From contig OZ242002.1 of NCBI GenBank assembly GCA_965204665.1, forward strand, positions 1,860,001 to 1,924,000: a stretch of 64,000 nucleotides of DNA, given 5' to 3'. The notes under the pieces were generated by a model. The model saw only the letters and a list, made by a program, of their open reading frames with translations, was not told the DNA's origin and did no database searches. This document shows positions 17,617 to 27,447 of this stretch, in pieces. The position numbers were made by a program, and so were the translations under genes. This stretch comes from Nemesobacter sp965204665 (GTDB lineage Bacteria; Desulfobacterota_D; UBA1144; Nemesobacterales; Nemesobacteraceae). Numbering within the stretch: position 1 is the stretch's first letter; each line of letters begins with the position of its first letter.

Positions 17617-20176
17617 AAAAATCCTCTACGCTCACACGACTCTGCCGACTCTTTTCTCTTTTCTTTCTATCTACCGAGGTCTTTATTCCCATAAGAACAT
17701 CCTCTCTGGATATAGTGGTGGGCTCAGTCTTGTATGCGATCTCTCCGATGGCGGTTTCTGTGATCTCTATACCTTTCGGGATCTCAAAATCTTTGTATTC
17801 CGAGTACCTGTCGAGCGCAGTGCTCATAAACTCTTTCCACACCGGAGCGGCAGTGACTGACCCTGCTTCATCCTCGCCCAGTGATGTGTTGTCGTCTTTT
17901 CCCACCCACACGCCTGCTGTAAGTATGGGGCTGTAGCCGATAAACCATGCGTCCGTGTAGTCGTTGGTGGTCCCCGTTTTTCCTGCTATAGCGGCCTTGG
18001 CGTTAAGAGACCTGGTCACTATCCCGGTTCCCTGCGTTACGACGCCTTTCAGTATGTCGGTCATTATATAGGCGGTCTCAGGGCTTATAACCTTCTTTGC
18101 CGACTGTACATCACCGGCGAAGTAATAAATAGGAACTTTTTTCACCAGCGCCTGAAATTCCTCGGCCGTAACGAATTCATCCCGATTCTCGGTCAGAACA
18201 CTCGGAATCGGAGGACTCGAAGCGGCAGACATCGGTTGTGTGGACCGATGCCGCCCTTCTCTATTTTCTTCTTCCCGTTCCTGTTTGTATCTGAGTTTTT
18301 TTTCGTAGGCAAGATACATCTCGCCCGTATTGTCCTCTACAAGACTTCCGTTCCTGTCATAAATCCTGAGTATGAAATTCGGTTTTCTGTATACGCCTGC
18401 ATTGGCGAAAACAGAGTAAGCCGAGGTGATTTCAAGTAAAGTCACCTCGGAACTTCCCAGGGCCAGGGAAGGATACGGGTCTATTCTGCTCTTGAAACCG
18501 AAGGATCTCGAGTAGTCGGCAACATATTTGGGGTCTATATCCATTATCAGTCTTATCGAAGAGAGGTTTCTCGAGTTTACAAGCGACTCCCTGAAAAAAA
18601 TCGCCCCCATATACTCTTCATCGTAATTCTCGGGAGCCCAGTCGTCTATTATTATGGGGACATCCAGCAGTTTGCTCGTCTGAGTGTATCCGCTGTCTAT
18701 TGCCGCGGCGTATAAAAAGGGCTTGAAGGCTGAGCCAGGCTGTCTTTTAGCCTGAACCGCGCGGTTGAATTTCGAGGCGGAAAAATCATACCCGCCCACC
18801 ATGGAAAGAATGTTGCCGTTCGTATCAAGCGCCATAAGAGCCCCTTGCGCCTGCGGGGCGATCAGCGGAACTATACCGAATTCTCCGTTTTCACCCTCCG
18901 ACACCCTGACCCTTATAACTTCTCCTACTCTCAGTTTTTCCGGGAGCAGGTATAAGCCTGTCGGCGGCGGCAGATAACGGTTCAGATCAACTATGTAGTT
19001 GAAAACGAACTCGCCGCCTCCGATTTCAATCGTCGCAGAAAAACTCTCCGTATCCACATTTCCAATAGATGTTATGACAGCTTGGTATATCTTTCCGTCC
19101 TGCAGAACAATATCTTTCTGCTCATCACGGAACTTTCCGATTTCTTCTTCGGTTCCGAGCCTCCTTACCGTAAACCTGTCTCTTCCATGTCTCGTTTCCA
19201 CATTGCGTATCCCTTGTCTCAAAGCTCTGTAAGCGGCAAGATTAAGGTCCAGGTCCAGAGTTGTATAGACTTTGTATCCGCCTTTCTCATAAGCTTTTTT
19301 CCCGACTTTTTCCTCAAGATATTTCCTTACGTGTTCAACAAAGTAAGCCGCTATATATTCCCCGCGCGGCTCCCGACGCGGAACTATCTCTATTTCATAG
19401 TCAAGCGCCTCCTGTTTTTGGCGCTGGGTTATAAACCCCTGTTCGTGCATTATCTTGATCACGGTTTTCTGCCTTCGCAGGGCAGTTTCCGGCCGTAACC
19501 TCGGAGAATAAAATTCGGGTCTTCTCGGAATTCCCGCAAGCAGACAAGCCTCCGCTATATTTATGTCGCGCACGGATTTTCCGAAATAGTTTCTGCTCGC
19601 CATCTCAACCCCGTAGACCCCGTCGGCAAGATATATGTGGTTCAGATACAGGTAGAGAATCTCGTCTTTGGACAGGTTCTTTTCTATTCTCGCCGACAAA
19701 ATAGCTTCCTTTATTTTTCTTGCGTAGGATTTCTGCGGTCCCAGAATAAGGTTTTTGGTTACCTGCTGGGTGATGGTGCTTCCACCGGAAACGATTTTCC
19801 CTGTGGTCAGGTTCTGAGCAAGAGCTCTTATGACGCTTTTCGCATCCACTCCGCTGTGCTGATAAAATCTTCTGTCTTCAATCGCTATGAAGGCGGTCCG
19901 CACATATTCCGGTATATCATCCAGGTTCACAAGCGCCCTTTTCTCAATGCCTACATGCGCCATGAGCTCTCCGTTCGAGTCGTAGAATTCGTTCAGAATC
20001 ACGGGCTGATACCCTGTCAGATCACGCAGATTAGGCATATCTTTCGCAAAATACGCGTAACCCCCGAAAACCGTCGCAAGCAGGGCAACTACGAATGCCG
20101 AGAGCAGAAAAAAACGGGAAGGTGATATTTTTCTCCGGGATCTACCCGACAGATCTATTCCTTTGTAGATATTCAT
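17597..20176 (-). CDS. mrcA: Class A penicillin-binding protein 1A (transglycosylase/transpeptidase)
   Basis: An 859-residue bifunctional peptidoglycan synthase. It has a cytoplasmic start and one transmembrane helix (about residues 22-44), then the glycosyltransferase domain with the catalytic glutamate in IAIEDRRFYQH (E100) and GGSTITQQ. The transpeptidase domain has SAFK (S482, in RQPGSAFKP), SRN and KTGTT (about 733). The order and length fit PBP1A (mrcA/ponA). It polymerises glycan strands and crosslinks them in the periplasm. It stands alone on the reverse strand, and its end overlaps the convergent DUF697-like gene. Confidence 0.95.
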   Translation of the reverse strand: MNIYKGIDLSGRSRRKISPSRFFLLSAFVVALLATVFGGYAYFAKDMPNLRDLTGYQPVILNEFYDSNGELMAHVGIEKRALVNLDDIPEYVRTAFIAIEDRRFYQHSGVDAKSVIRALAQNLTTGKIVSGGSTITQQVTKNLILGPQKSYARKIKEAILSARIEKNLSKDEILYLYLNHIYLADGVYGVEMASRNYFGKSVRDINIAEACLLAGIPRRPEFYSPRLRPETALRRQKTVIKIMHEQGFITQRQKQEALDYEIEIVPRREPRGEYIAAYFVEHVRKYLEEKVGKKAYEKGGYKVYTTLDLDLNLAAYRALRQGIRNVETRHGRDRFTVRRLGTEEEIGKFRDEQKDIVLQDGKIYQAVITSIGNVDTESFSATIEIGGGEFVFNYIVDLNRYLPPPTGLYLLPEKLRVGEVIRVRVSEGENGEFGIVPLIAPQAQGALMALDTNGNILSMVGGYDFSASKFNRAVQAKRQPGSAFKPFLYAAAIDSGYTQTSKLLDVPIIIDDWAPENYDEEYMGAIFFRESLVNSRNLSSIRLIMDIDPKYVADYSRSFGFKSRIDPYPSLALGSSEVTLLEITSAYSVFANAGVYRKPNFILRIYDRNGSLVEDNTGEMYLAYEKKLRYKQEREEENREGRHRSTQPMSAASSPPIPSVLTENRDEFVTAEEFQALVKKVPIYYFAGDVQSAKKVISPETAYIMTDILKGVVTQGTGIVTRSLNAKAAIAGKTGTTNDYTDAWFIGYSPILTAGVWVGKDDNTSLGEDEAGSVTAAPVWKEFMSTALDRYSEYKDFEIPKGIEITETAIGEIAYKTEPTTISREDVLMGIKTSVDRKKREKSRQSRVSVEDFFRIYGN

Positions 20177-20273
20177 CCGGATGTATTAGATCATATTCGT
20201 ACGCGTCGGAAACCGATAATAAGAAGAGTCTATCGAAAAAACTGCTTTTTTAGTTACTTTATATCGGGTAATC

Positions 20274-20483
20274 ATGACTGACCCCCCGGAAAATAAAACT
20301 CCGGCCGACTTCGGTTCCTACATAAGAACCGTAACTGACCAGGAAGTAAAAGTGCTTCTCCTGAAGCTCAAAAACGAGGCGGGAAAAGAGGATGTCTCGT
20401 GGGAGCAGATACAGCGGATACTGTCCGAAATCAAAGACAAGGACGGTGCTGCGCTGAGAGACATCATCTTGTTGCTGGTATAA
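20274..20483 (+). CDS. Small conserved-looking hypothetical protein
   Basis: A 69-residue protein (MTDPPENKTPADFGSYIRTV) predicted to be mostly helical, with GGGTA-type ribosome spacing ahead of the ATG. It lies divergent from the PBP gene and 42 bases before the cysteine synthase gene, so it may be the first gene of that transcript. No domain is recognised. The frame is open, its codon use matches the neighbours and it fills a gap with no alternative, which is why it is kept. Confidence 0.5.
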   Translation: MTDPPENKTPADFGSYIRTVTDQEVKVLLLKLKNEAGKEDVSWEQIQRILSEIKDKDGAALRDIILLLV

Positions 20484-20525
20484 CGGAAAGCACCGCGTGA
20501 AAAAATTCCGCACGCGGAAACATCG

Positions 20526-21437
20526 ATGAAAAAACTTACGGACTATATCGGAAACACACCCATAATGAACCTGAAGGACATGGGACAGCGCAGGGATGCA
20601 ACCATATGGGGAAAACTTGAGAATCTGAACCCGGCGGGAAGCATAAAAGACAGGGCGTGTATGTCCATGCTGCGGCGAGCCGAGAAAGAAAAACGGATAG
20701 AACCGGGCAAAACGGTCATAATCGAGGCGTCAAGCGGAAACACCGCGATGGGCCTTGCGCTCTGCTGCCGAACCGGAGGATATGATCTTGCAGTGGTCGT
20801 ACCTGAAGACACGGCGACAGAGAAATTGGAACTTCTGAAAGCGTATAAGGCGCGAGTGATCCTCACTCCCGCAGAACTGGGAATGCTCGGAGCCATGCGG
20901 AAGGCGGAGAAAATAGCCGGAGAGGACCCCGATTTCTATTTTCTCAACCAGTTCGTGAATACGGCCGATATAGACATGCACGCGGAACAGACCACACGGG
21001 AGATAAAGAACCAGATTCCCGGGACTCTTGACGCCGTCGTCTGCGGAGTAGGAAGCGGCGGGACGCTTATGGGTCTCGGGGCGGGGCTCAGAAAAATTTA
21101 TCCCGAGGTTAAGATCGTAGTGGTGGAGCCCAGGGAATGCGCCATGTTCTCCACTGGTAACGGGGGAAGTCACGGCATCTGCGGGATATCACCTGGATTC
21201 ATAGCGCAGAAAATCGATCCCTCGGTCATTGATACCGTCTACACCGTCTCCACGGAAAAAGCGCGGGAGTGCACAAAAACGCTTGCCCGCAGAAAAGGAC
21301 TGCTGTTGGGGATATCCTCGGGCGCATGTCTTTACGGGGCGCTTGAGGTCTGCAGGGATATGCGCCCCCGCGGCAATGTACTGGCTGTTTTCTGCGATGC
21401 GGGAGAAATGTACCTCGGGACTGATCTCTACAACTGA
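20526..21437 (+). CDS. cysM: Cysteine synthase (O-acetylserine/O-phosphoserine sulfhydrylase, CysM-type)
   Basis: A 303-residue fold type II PLP enzyme. The PLP lysine is in NPAGSIKDRAC (about K42). The asparagine loop SSGNTAMGLA and the phosphate-binding glycine loop GVGSGGTLMG are present, and GISSGA occurs near the C-terminus. It makes cysteine from an activated serine and sulfide. The length and the lack of a CBS tail suggest the CysM or CysK group. The exact donor cannot be decided by eye. It precedes the ftsH promoter. Confidence 0.9.
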   Translation: MKKLTDYIGNTPIMNLKDMGQRRDATIWGKLENLNPAGSIKDRACMSMLRRAEKEKRIEPGKTVIIEASSGNTAMGLALCCRTGGYDLAVVVPEDTATEKLELLKAYKARVILTPAELGMLGAMRKAEKIAGEDPDFYFLNQFVNTADIDMHAEQTTREIKNQIPGTLDAVVCGVGSGGTLMGLGAGLRKIYPEVKIVVVEPRECAMFSTGNGGSHGICGISPGFIAQKIDPSVIDTVYTVSTEKARECTKTLARRKGLLLGISSGACLYGALEVCRDMRPRGNVLAVFCDAGEMYLGTDLYN

Positions 21438-21446
21438 AATGTCCGG

Positions 21447-21474
21447 TTGAAATGAGATTTAATTGTGTTATTTT
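21447..21474 (+). promoter_or_regulatory. Putative promoter of the ftsH-folP-cdaA operon
   Basis: TTGAAA (21447-21452) and TATTTT (21469-21474) are separated by 16 bases and end 55 bases before the FtsH start at 21529. Confidence 0.5.
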
Positions 21475-21528
21475 ATCCTATGAGTGTTTTTATCCGTCGG
21501 AGATTTGCAAGAAACCGGTGAAGTGAAT

Positions 21529-23385
21529 ATGTCAGGGAATATTTTCAGAAATCTGGTGCTGTGGATAGCCGTGTTCGTAGGCGTCTTTGCGGTGTATCAG
21601 TTCATGAACACATCGGCGACTGTCTATCCTGAAATATCCTACAGCGCTTTTCTCGATCATCTGGACAACTACAGAATAGCGAGCGTCGAGTTGGGCGAGG
21701 ATAAGATCAGGGGCGAACTTAAGAACGCTGATTCCGGTGAACGCGGGTTCACCACCATGGGACCGGCGGGAGAAATTGTCATTGCGAAACTCCAGGAAAC
21801 CGGTACCGAGTTCAGTTTTTCCCGCCGCAAGGAGAGTTCTCTCACACGCGCTCTGCTGAACTGGGGTCCTCTTTTTCTCCTGGTGGCGCTCATGGTCTTC
21901 TTCATGAGACAGGTGCAGGCAGGCGGCACGAAGGCGATGAGTTTCGGAAAGAACCGCGCGCGCATGCTTTCCGAAGGACAGAACAAGATCACTTTCAAGG
22001 ATGTGGCCGGGGTTGACGAGGCCAAGGAAGAAGTGGGAGAGATAGTGGAGTTTCTCAAGAATCCGGAGAAATTCACAAGCCTGGGAGGGAGAATTCCCAA
22101 GGGGGTTCTGCTGGTGGGTCCTCCGGGAACGGGAAAAACGCTTCTTGCCAAGGCTATAGCCGGAGAGGCCGGTGTGCCGTTCTTCATCATAAGCGGAAGC
22201 GATTTTGTGGAAATGTTTGTCGGAGTCGGCGCTTCAAGGGTGAGAGATCTGTTCATACAGGCGAAGAAGAACGCGCCGTGCATAATTTTCGTTGATGAAC
22301 TGGATGCAGTAGGAAGACACAGAGGGGCAGGACTCGGAGGAGGGCACGATGAAAGGGAGCAGACGCTCAACCAGCTTCTGGTTGAAATGGACGGATTCGA
22401 GGGCAACGAAGGCATAATAGTGATGGCGGCCACAAACCGCCCGGATGTTCTGGACCCCGCCCTGCTTCGGCCCGGAAGATTTGATCGTCAGGTTATGGTT
22501 CCGAGACCCGATGTAAGAGGACGCGAAGCCATACTGGCCGTCCACTCGAAAAATACGCCTATGGACAAGGACGTCGACCTTTCCGTCATCGCCAGATCCA
22601 CACCGGGTTTTTCCGGGGCTGACCTTGAAAATCTCGTGAACGAATCAGCTCTCCATGCCGCAAGGAACAACAAACAGCAGGTCTCCGTGGAGGACTTCGA
22701 GTATGCGAAGGACAAAGTGACCATGGGAGTTGAAAGAAAAAGCATGCTGATAAGCGAGAAGGAAAAGAAAATCACCGCTTATCACGAAGCGGGACATGCT
22801 CTTGTGGCGAAGATGACCCCCGAAGCGGACCCCATACACAAGGTCACCATCATACCGAGAGGGATGGCCCTAGGAGTTACCCAGCAGCTTCCGGTGGAGG
22901 ACAAGCACACTCTGTCCCGAGGCTATCTGCTTTCCACGATCAAAGTGCTTCTCGGAGGCAGAGCCGCAGAGGAAATAGTGTTTTCCGAGAGAACCAGCGG
23001 CGCGGCTAATGATCTTGAAAGGGTTACGGATATCGCGAGGAAGATGGTATGCGAATGGGGAATGAGCGAGTTGGTGGGACCTGTCACGTTCGGCAAGGCG
23101 GAACAGCAGCCGTTTCTCGGAAGAGAGATATCCAGATCAAACGACTACAGTGAAGACACTGCGGTACAGATAGACAACGAGATAAAAAAGATCATAAATG
23201 AAAGTTACGATGAAGTGATGGCGTTGCTTCGAGAGAATCTGGATGTTCTCCACAGGCTCTCTTCCATATTGCTTGAAAAGGAAGTTGTGGACTCAAGGGA
23301 ACTTGAAGAACTGGTGTCGGAAAAGACGCCGAGTTTCATCAGGCCGGAAACGGAGGAGCCTCTGGACATTACCAACAGGATCTGA
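21529..23385 (+). CDS. ftsH: ATP-dependent zinc metalloprotease FtsH
   Basis: From ATG 21529 (GGTGAAG upstream) the protein has 618 residues. It has two N-terminal transmembrane helices (LVLWIAVFVGVFAVY and LFLLVALMVFFM) around a periplasmic segment. The AAA ATPase follows, with Walker A GPPGTGKT (about 197-204), Walker B IIFVDELDA and the second region of homology AATNRPDVLDPALLRPGRFD. The zinc site is HEAGH (about 419-423). It degrades misfolded membrane proteins and regulators. An upstream in-frame GTG at 21484 lacks a good site. First gene of a conserved operon with folP, cdaA, ybbR and glmM. Confidence 0.97.
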   Translation: MSGNIFRNLVLWIAVFVGVFAVYQFMNTSATVYPEISYSAFLDHLDNYRIASVELGEDKIRGELKNADSGERGFTTMGPAGEIVIAKLQETGTEFSFSRRKESSLTRALLNWGPLFLLVALMVFFMRQVQAGGTKAMSFGKNRARMLSEGQNKITFKDVAGVDEAKEEVGEIVEFLKNPEKFTSLGGRIPKGVLLVGPPGTGKTLLAKAIAGEAGVPFFIISGSDFVEMFVGVGASRVRDLFIQAKKNAPCIIFVDELDAVGRHRGAGLGGGHDEREQTLNQLLVEMDGFEGNEGIIVMAATNRPDVLDPALLRPGRFDRQVMVPRPDVRGREAILAVHSKNTPMDKDVDLSVIARSTPGFSGADLENLVNESALHAARNNKQQVSVEDFEYAKDKVTMGVERKSMLISEKEKKITAYHEAGHALVAKMTPEADPIHKVTIIPRGMALGVTQQLPVEDKHTLSRGYLLSTIKVLLGGRAAEEIVFSERTSGAANDLERVTDIARKMVCEWGMSELVGPVTFGKAEQQPFLGREISRSNDYSEDTAVQIDNEIKKIINESYDEVMALLRENLDVLHRLSSILLEKEVVDSRELEELVSEKTPSFIRPETEEPLDITNRI

Positions 23386-23406
23386 CCCGTTGTGAAGCAG
23401 TAACTT

Positions 23407-24300
23407 TTGTTGAAGTACGGAACGCGGACCGCGGTGGAAAACTCCCGAGTCGTTAATCTTGGCGAAAAGAATCTGGACTTCACCAAAAAGCCTCTTTTAA
23501 TGGGGATAGTGAACATGACGCCCGACTCTTTTTCTGACGGCGGCAGATACAACGACCGTCAGAAGTCGATGTTCAGAATCGATTCCCTTCTGAGGAACGG
23601 AGCGGATATTATCGACATAGGAGGAGAATCGACAAGACCCGGCTCCTTCGGGGTAAGTGCCGAGCAGGAACTTGAAAGGGTAATTCCCGTAATAGAATCG
23701 GCTTCAAGAGAGTTCGATACGGTAATATCCGTGGACACGACGAAGGCTGTCGTCGCGCAGGAGGCGCTCGGCCGTGGTGCGTCGATAGTAAACGACATAA
23801 GCGGACTCGGGTTCGAGCCTGAGATTGCGGAGAAAGTATCGGAAAGAAACGCGGGCATAATCCTGATGCACACGCCTTCACGTCCGAACGATATGCAGCG
23901 AAGAAACAGTTATACGTCTCTTGTGGACGATATAAAACAGAGCCTGCTCGACTCCGTCGGCACCGCCCTGGCGGCGGGAGTGCAGCGGAACAGAATCATG
24001 ATCGACCCCGGAATAGGATTCGGAAAAAACACCGCTCAGAACATTGAGATAATAAGAAAACTCGAGCAGTTCTGCAACCTCGGATTCGCGGTCTGCATAG
24101 GAACTTCCCGAAAATCCTTTATAGGGGAAATACTTCAGATTCCTCGGACGGACGGACGGTTGATAGGTTCTGTCTGCTCGGCGGTACTGTCAATGCTTAA
24201 AGGGGTTTCCATCATGAGAGTTCACGATGTACTTGAAACAGCTCAGGCGGTCCGGATGGTAAAAGCCGTATATGGAACGGACAGCGGAGAGATGGTCTGA
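23407..24300 (+). CDS. folP: Dihydropteroate synthase
   Basis: A TIM-barrel enzyme with both signatures, LLMGIVNMTPDSFSDGG and DIGGESTRPG, and the later DPGIGFGKN. It condenses 4-aminobenzoate with the pterin pyrophosphate in folate synthesis. The start is unsure: TTG 23407 gives 297 residues, while GTG 23434 or a later codon would remove an atypical N-terminal extension. Its TGA overlaps the ATG of cdaA (TGATG), so the two are translationally coupled. folC in the same block acts two steps later in the pathway. Confidence 0.93.
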   Translation: MLKYGTRTAVENSRVVNLGEKNLDFTKKPLLMGIVNMTPDSFSDGGRYNDRQKSMFRIDSLLRNGADIIDIGGESTRPGSFGVSAEQELERVIPVIESASREFDTVISVDTTKAVVAQEALGRGASIVNDISGLGFEPEIAEKVSERNAGIILMHTPSRPNDMQRRNSYTSLVDDIKQSLLDSVGTALAAGVQRNRIMIDPGIGFGKNTAQNIEIIRKLEQFCNLGFAVCIGTSRKSFIGEILQIPRTDGRLIGSVCSAVLSMLKGVSIMRVHDVLETAQAVRMVKAVYGTDSGEMV

Positions 24301-25091
24301 TGGGAGATTCCATACAGAATTTTCGATTGGTTTCCGACAGTTTGGACATCCTTATCGTCGCCGTAATATTCTTCTACATACTGAAATCCATAGAGGGCAC
24401 CAGGAGTTCTCAGATATTGGTCGGCATAGGAGCTATGGCCGTTCTGTACTTCGTTTCCAGAAAATGGGGTCTTTTCACCCTTAACTGGCTCCTTACTCAC
24501 TTTCTGGGAATCGCCATACTCATAGTCGTAATTCTTCTGCAGGACGACATCAAGAGAGGTCTGGCCAATATAGGGAAAAAACCCCTTCTGCTGGGAATCA
24601 GAACTCATAAGATGAGCGACATCGTCGTGGAAGAGGTCGTGGAAGCGTGCTTTTACCTGTCTTCGCAGAGAATAGGAGCTCTCATAGCCATAGAGAGACT
24701 TGAAAGTCTGAAAGCCTACTCCGGCAAGCCGATTAACGGCATGGTGTCAAGCGAGATCATAACAGCCGTTTTCAACCCCGCATCCACTCTTCATGACGGT
24801 GGTATGATAATCAAGAGCGATACTATCGTTTCGGCGGGGGCGTTTTTTCCGATCAGTACGGAACCGGAGCTCAAGACCGAGTTCGGTACGAGACACAGAG
24901 CGGCTATAAAACTCTCGCGCGATACCGATGCTCTGGTAATCGTGGTGTCTGAGGAAACGGGGAGAATTTCGCTTATCGTGGGTGGAGACATCAACAGAGT
25001 CGGCAGTGAAGAATCTCTGAGGGAAATTCTTTTCTCGGAACTCGGAAAAGAAAACGCCGATGTAAAAACGGGCCGGCCGGAAAAAACCTGA
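24300..25091 (+). CDS. cdaA: Diadenylate cyclase CdaA (c-di-AMP synthase)
   Basis: A 263-residue protein with three N-terminal membrane helices (residues about 15-80) and a cytoplasmic DAC domain. The active site shows LHDGGMII (D166-G168, a DGG variant of the common DGA motif) and TRHRAA (R198-R200). It makes cyclic di-AMP from two ATP, controlling wall and osmolyte homeostasis. The arrangement cdaA-ybbR-glmM is conserved in bacteria: YbbR/CdaR and GlmM bind and regulate CdaA. Confidence 0.95.
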   Translation: MGDSIQNFRLVSDSLDILIVAVIFFYILKSIEGTRSSQILVGIGAMAVLYFVSRKWGLFTLNWLLTHFLGIAILIVVILLQDDIKRGLANIGKKPLLLGIRTHKMSDIVVEEVVEACFYLSSQRIGALIAIERLESLKAYSGKPINGMVSSEIITAVFNPASTLHDGGMIIKSDTIVSAGAFFPISTEPELKTEFGTRHRAAIKLSRDTDALVIVVSEETGRISLIVGGDINRVGSEESLREILFSELGKENADVKTGRPEKT

Positions 25092-25092
25092 T

Positions 25093-26046
25093 ATGGATAA
25101 AAAAATCTTTTTCCAAGGTCTTTCAAAGAAGACTTTCGCGCTTCTCCTGGCGCTTATTTTCTGGGCGGTTACGAATCTGGAATTCGATGTGGAAAGAGAA
25201 ATAAGCGTTCCCCTCAACGTAAGCGGACTTTCCGATAATCTGGCGGTCATCAGTAAAATCCCTGAAAACATCTTCCTGACTCTGCGCGGCCCCAGGAGTC
25301 TGCTGTCATCGTTTGTCTATTCAAACAATCCGGTGACCATTGACCTGCAGCGAAAAAAGCAGGGCATCCTCAAAATAGACATCACTCATGCGGCAACGGC
25401 GATAATCCCCAGAGGTATCGATCTTATTTCCACAAATCCGTCGAAGCTGTCGTTCATCATAGACAAAGTCATAACAAAACAACTTGAGGTGAAACCTCTG
25501 CTGGGAGAACCGGATTCGGGTTACGAAGTATCCAAGAGAATAAAAGTCGAACCAGAATCCATAACCGCCAGAGGTCCGACATCCCAGATAAATAAACTTG
25601 AAGCGATAGAGACCGCGAAAATAAACCTTGAGGGAGAAAAAGGCGAGTTCACCGTCCCGGTACAGCTGCAGTTCCCCTCGCTTTATATCGAATCCCTACA
25701 GGGAGACCGGGTGAACGTGACTGTCTACATAGAGGAAATAATCGTGACCAAAGAGTTTCGGGATGTGGAAATAGTTCCGAAGAACTTTGAAAATCTTGAA
25801 TATGCGGCGGCTTCTCTTCCCAAGGTCAACCTGGTTTTCGAAGGCAATTACAAAGCCATAAACAAACTCACAAGCAAGGATATAACCGTTTCCGTAGACG
25901 GAAAAAACATGGGTGAGAAGAGCAGAGGGAATCTTGAAGTGATCATCAACTACCCTACCCCCGACCTTCTCAGACTCGTCAGCGTGGACCCGAGTACCGT
26001 GGAGGTAAAAGTGAAAATGAAGGAAGGAGAGTCCTCAGGGACATAG
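25093..26046 (+). CDS. YbbR-domain protein (CdaR-like regulator of CdaA)
   Basis: A 317-residue protein with one N-terminal transmembrane helix (TFALLLALIFWAVTNLEF), then several repeated beta-rich YbbR domains of about 80 residues (patterns such as V.LRGP..LLS and ITARGPTSQIN). It starts one base after the cdaA stop. Homologues interact with the membrane part of CdaA from outside the cytoplasm and modulate c-di-AMP production. Confidence 0.9.
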   Translation: MDKKIFFQGLSKKTFALLLALIFWAVTNLEFDVEREISVPLNVSGLSDNLAVISKIPENIFLTLRGPRSLLSSFVYSNNPVTIDLQRKKQGILKIDITHAATAIIPRGIDLISTNPSKLSFIIDKVITKQLEVKPLLGEPDSGYEVSKRIKVEPESITARGPTSQINKLEAIETAKINLEGEKGEFTVPVQLQFPSLYIESLQGDRVNVTVYIEEIIVTKEFRDVEIVPKNFENLEYAAASLPKVNLVFEGNYKAINKLTSKDITVSVDGKNMGEKSRGNLEVIINYPTPDLLRLVSVDPSTVEVKVKMKEGESSGT

Positions 26047-26052
26047 CGTCGC

Positions 26053-27447
26053 ATGGGTCGTTTCTCCAATCTTCCGGAGGAAAAGATTTTCGGAACGGAC
26101 GGGATAAGGGGAATTACAAACACCTATCCCATGGTTCCGGAGGTTTCCCTCGCTCTCGGCAAGGTGCTTACCTCGTACCTTCTCACAAGGACATCAGGAC
26201 GGGTGAAGGTGGTTGTCGGTAAGGATACGCGGCTTTCAGGCTATGTGTTTGAACAGGCACTGGCGTCCGGAATAACTTCCATGGGCGCGGATGTACTGCT
26301 TGCGGGACCGATGCCGACTCCCGCCGTGGCGTTTCTAACCTCGGATATGAGAGCAACCGCAGGTGTGGTCATCTCCGCATCTCATAACCCCTACACGGAC
26401 AACGGAATAAAAATCTTCGATTCAAACGGGTTCAAGTTCTCCGACAGCACGGAAACAGAGATAGAAACTATGATACTTTCTAAACAGAATGCATGGGCCC
26501 CGGACCCCTTGCCGTCCCTTACGGGAAAAGCATATAGGATAGAAGACGCTGTCGGACGCTATATAGTGTTTCTGAAGAACACGTTCCCCAGAAGCATGAG
26601 GCTTGACGGGGTGAAAATCGTACTTGACTGCGCAAACGGGGCCGCATACAGGGTAGGACCCGCAATTTTCAGAGAACTCGGAGCACGGGTCATTACAATC
26701 GGCGCTGAACCCGACGGTATGAACATAAATGTAGACTGCGGGAGTCTCTGTCCCGAAATACTTTCCCGGGAAGCAGTGCGAAACGGCGCGGACATAGGAA
26801 TAGCCGTTGACGGAGATGCGGACAGAGCGGTTTTCTGCGACGAGAAGGGAGCCGTTGTCGACGGAGATCACGTGCTTGCCATCTGCTCATCGGAGATGGT
26901 GGAGGCAGGCTCACTTATAACCGACACTGTGGTGGCCACTGAAATGAGCAACATGGCTCTTGAGAACTACCTGAGCGACAAAGGACTTAGACTTTTCAGG
27001 GCGCGGGTGGGTGACAGGTATGTGGTGGAAGCCATGAGGAAATCCGGGGCGAATCTCGGCGGTGAAAAATCAGGACACACCGTGTTTCTCGACCACTCGA
27101 CGACCGGAGACGGATTGCTTGCCTCGCTTCAGATTCTGAGCATAATGAGAAAGAAGAACAAACCGCTTTCGGAACTCGCCGGAATGATGAAAATGTTTCC
27201 TCAAGTGTTGAAAAGCGTGGAGATAAGAGAGAAAAAACCATTTGAGGATATTTGCGGACTTTCAGATGCGCTTTCGGAGGCTGAAAACGCGCTGGGGAAG
27301 AAAGGAAGAATCAATCTCAGGTATTCCGGCACTGAACCCCTTGCGCGTGTTATGGTTGAAGGAGAGGATGAGGACCTGATAAACAGAATCGCAACCGACA
27401 TCTGTTCTTTGATAAAGGATGACGCGGGAATCTGCTCAGAACAATGA
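26053..27447 (+). CDS. glmM: Phosphoglucosamine mutase
   Basis: A 464-residue alpha-D-phosphohexomutase. It opens with FGTDGIRG. The phosphoserine loop is VVISASHNPYTDNG (S109). The metal site is DGDADR, the sugar loop is GGEKSGH, and the phosphate-binding tail is RYSGTEPLARVM. It converts glucosamine-6-phosphate to glucosamine-1-phosphate for UDP-GlcNAc synthesis. It is coupled to ybbR upstream and overlaps pdxJ by four bases (ATGA). Confidence 0.97.
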   Translation: MGRFSNLPEEKIFGTDGIRGITNTYPMVPEVSLALGKVLTSYLLTRTSGRVKVVVGKDTRLSGYVFEQALASGITSMGADVLLAGPMPTPAVAFLTSDMRATAGVVISASHNPYTDNGIKIFDSNGFKFSDSTETEIETMILSKQNAWAPDPLPSLTGKAYRIEDAVGRYIVFLKNTFPRSMRLDGVKIVLDCANGAAYRVGPAIFRELGARVITIGAEPDGMNINVDCGSLCPEILSREAVRNGADIGIAVDGDADRAVFCDEKGAVVDGDHVLAICSSEMVEAGSLITDTVVATEMSNMALENYLSDKGLRLFRARVGDRYVVEAMRKSGANLGGEKSGHTVFLDHSTTGDGLLASLQILSIMRKKNKPLSELAGMMKMFPQVLKSVEIREKKPFEDICGLSDALSEAENALGKKGRINLRYSGTEPLARVMVEGEDEDLINRIATDICSLIKDDAGICSEQ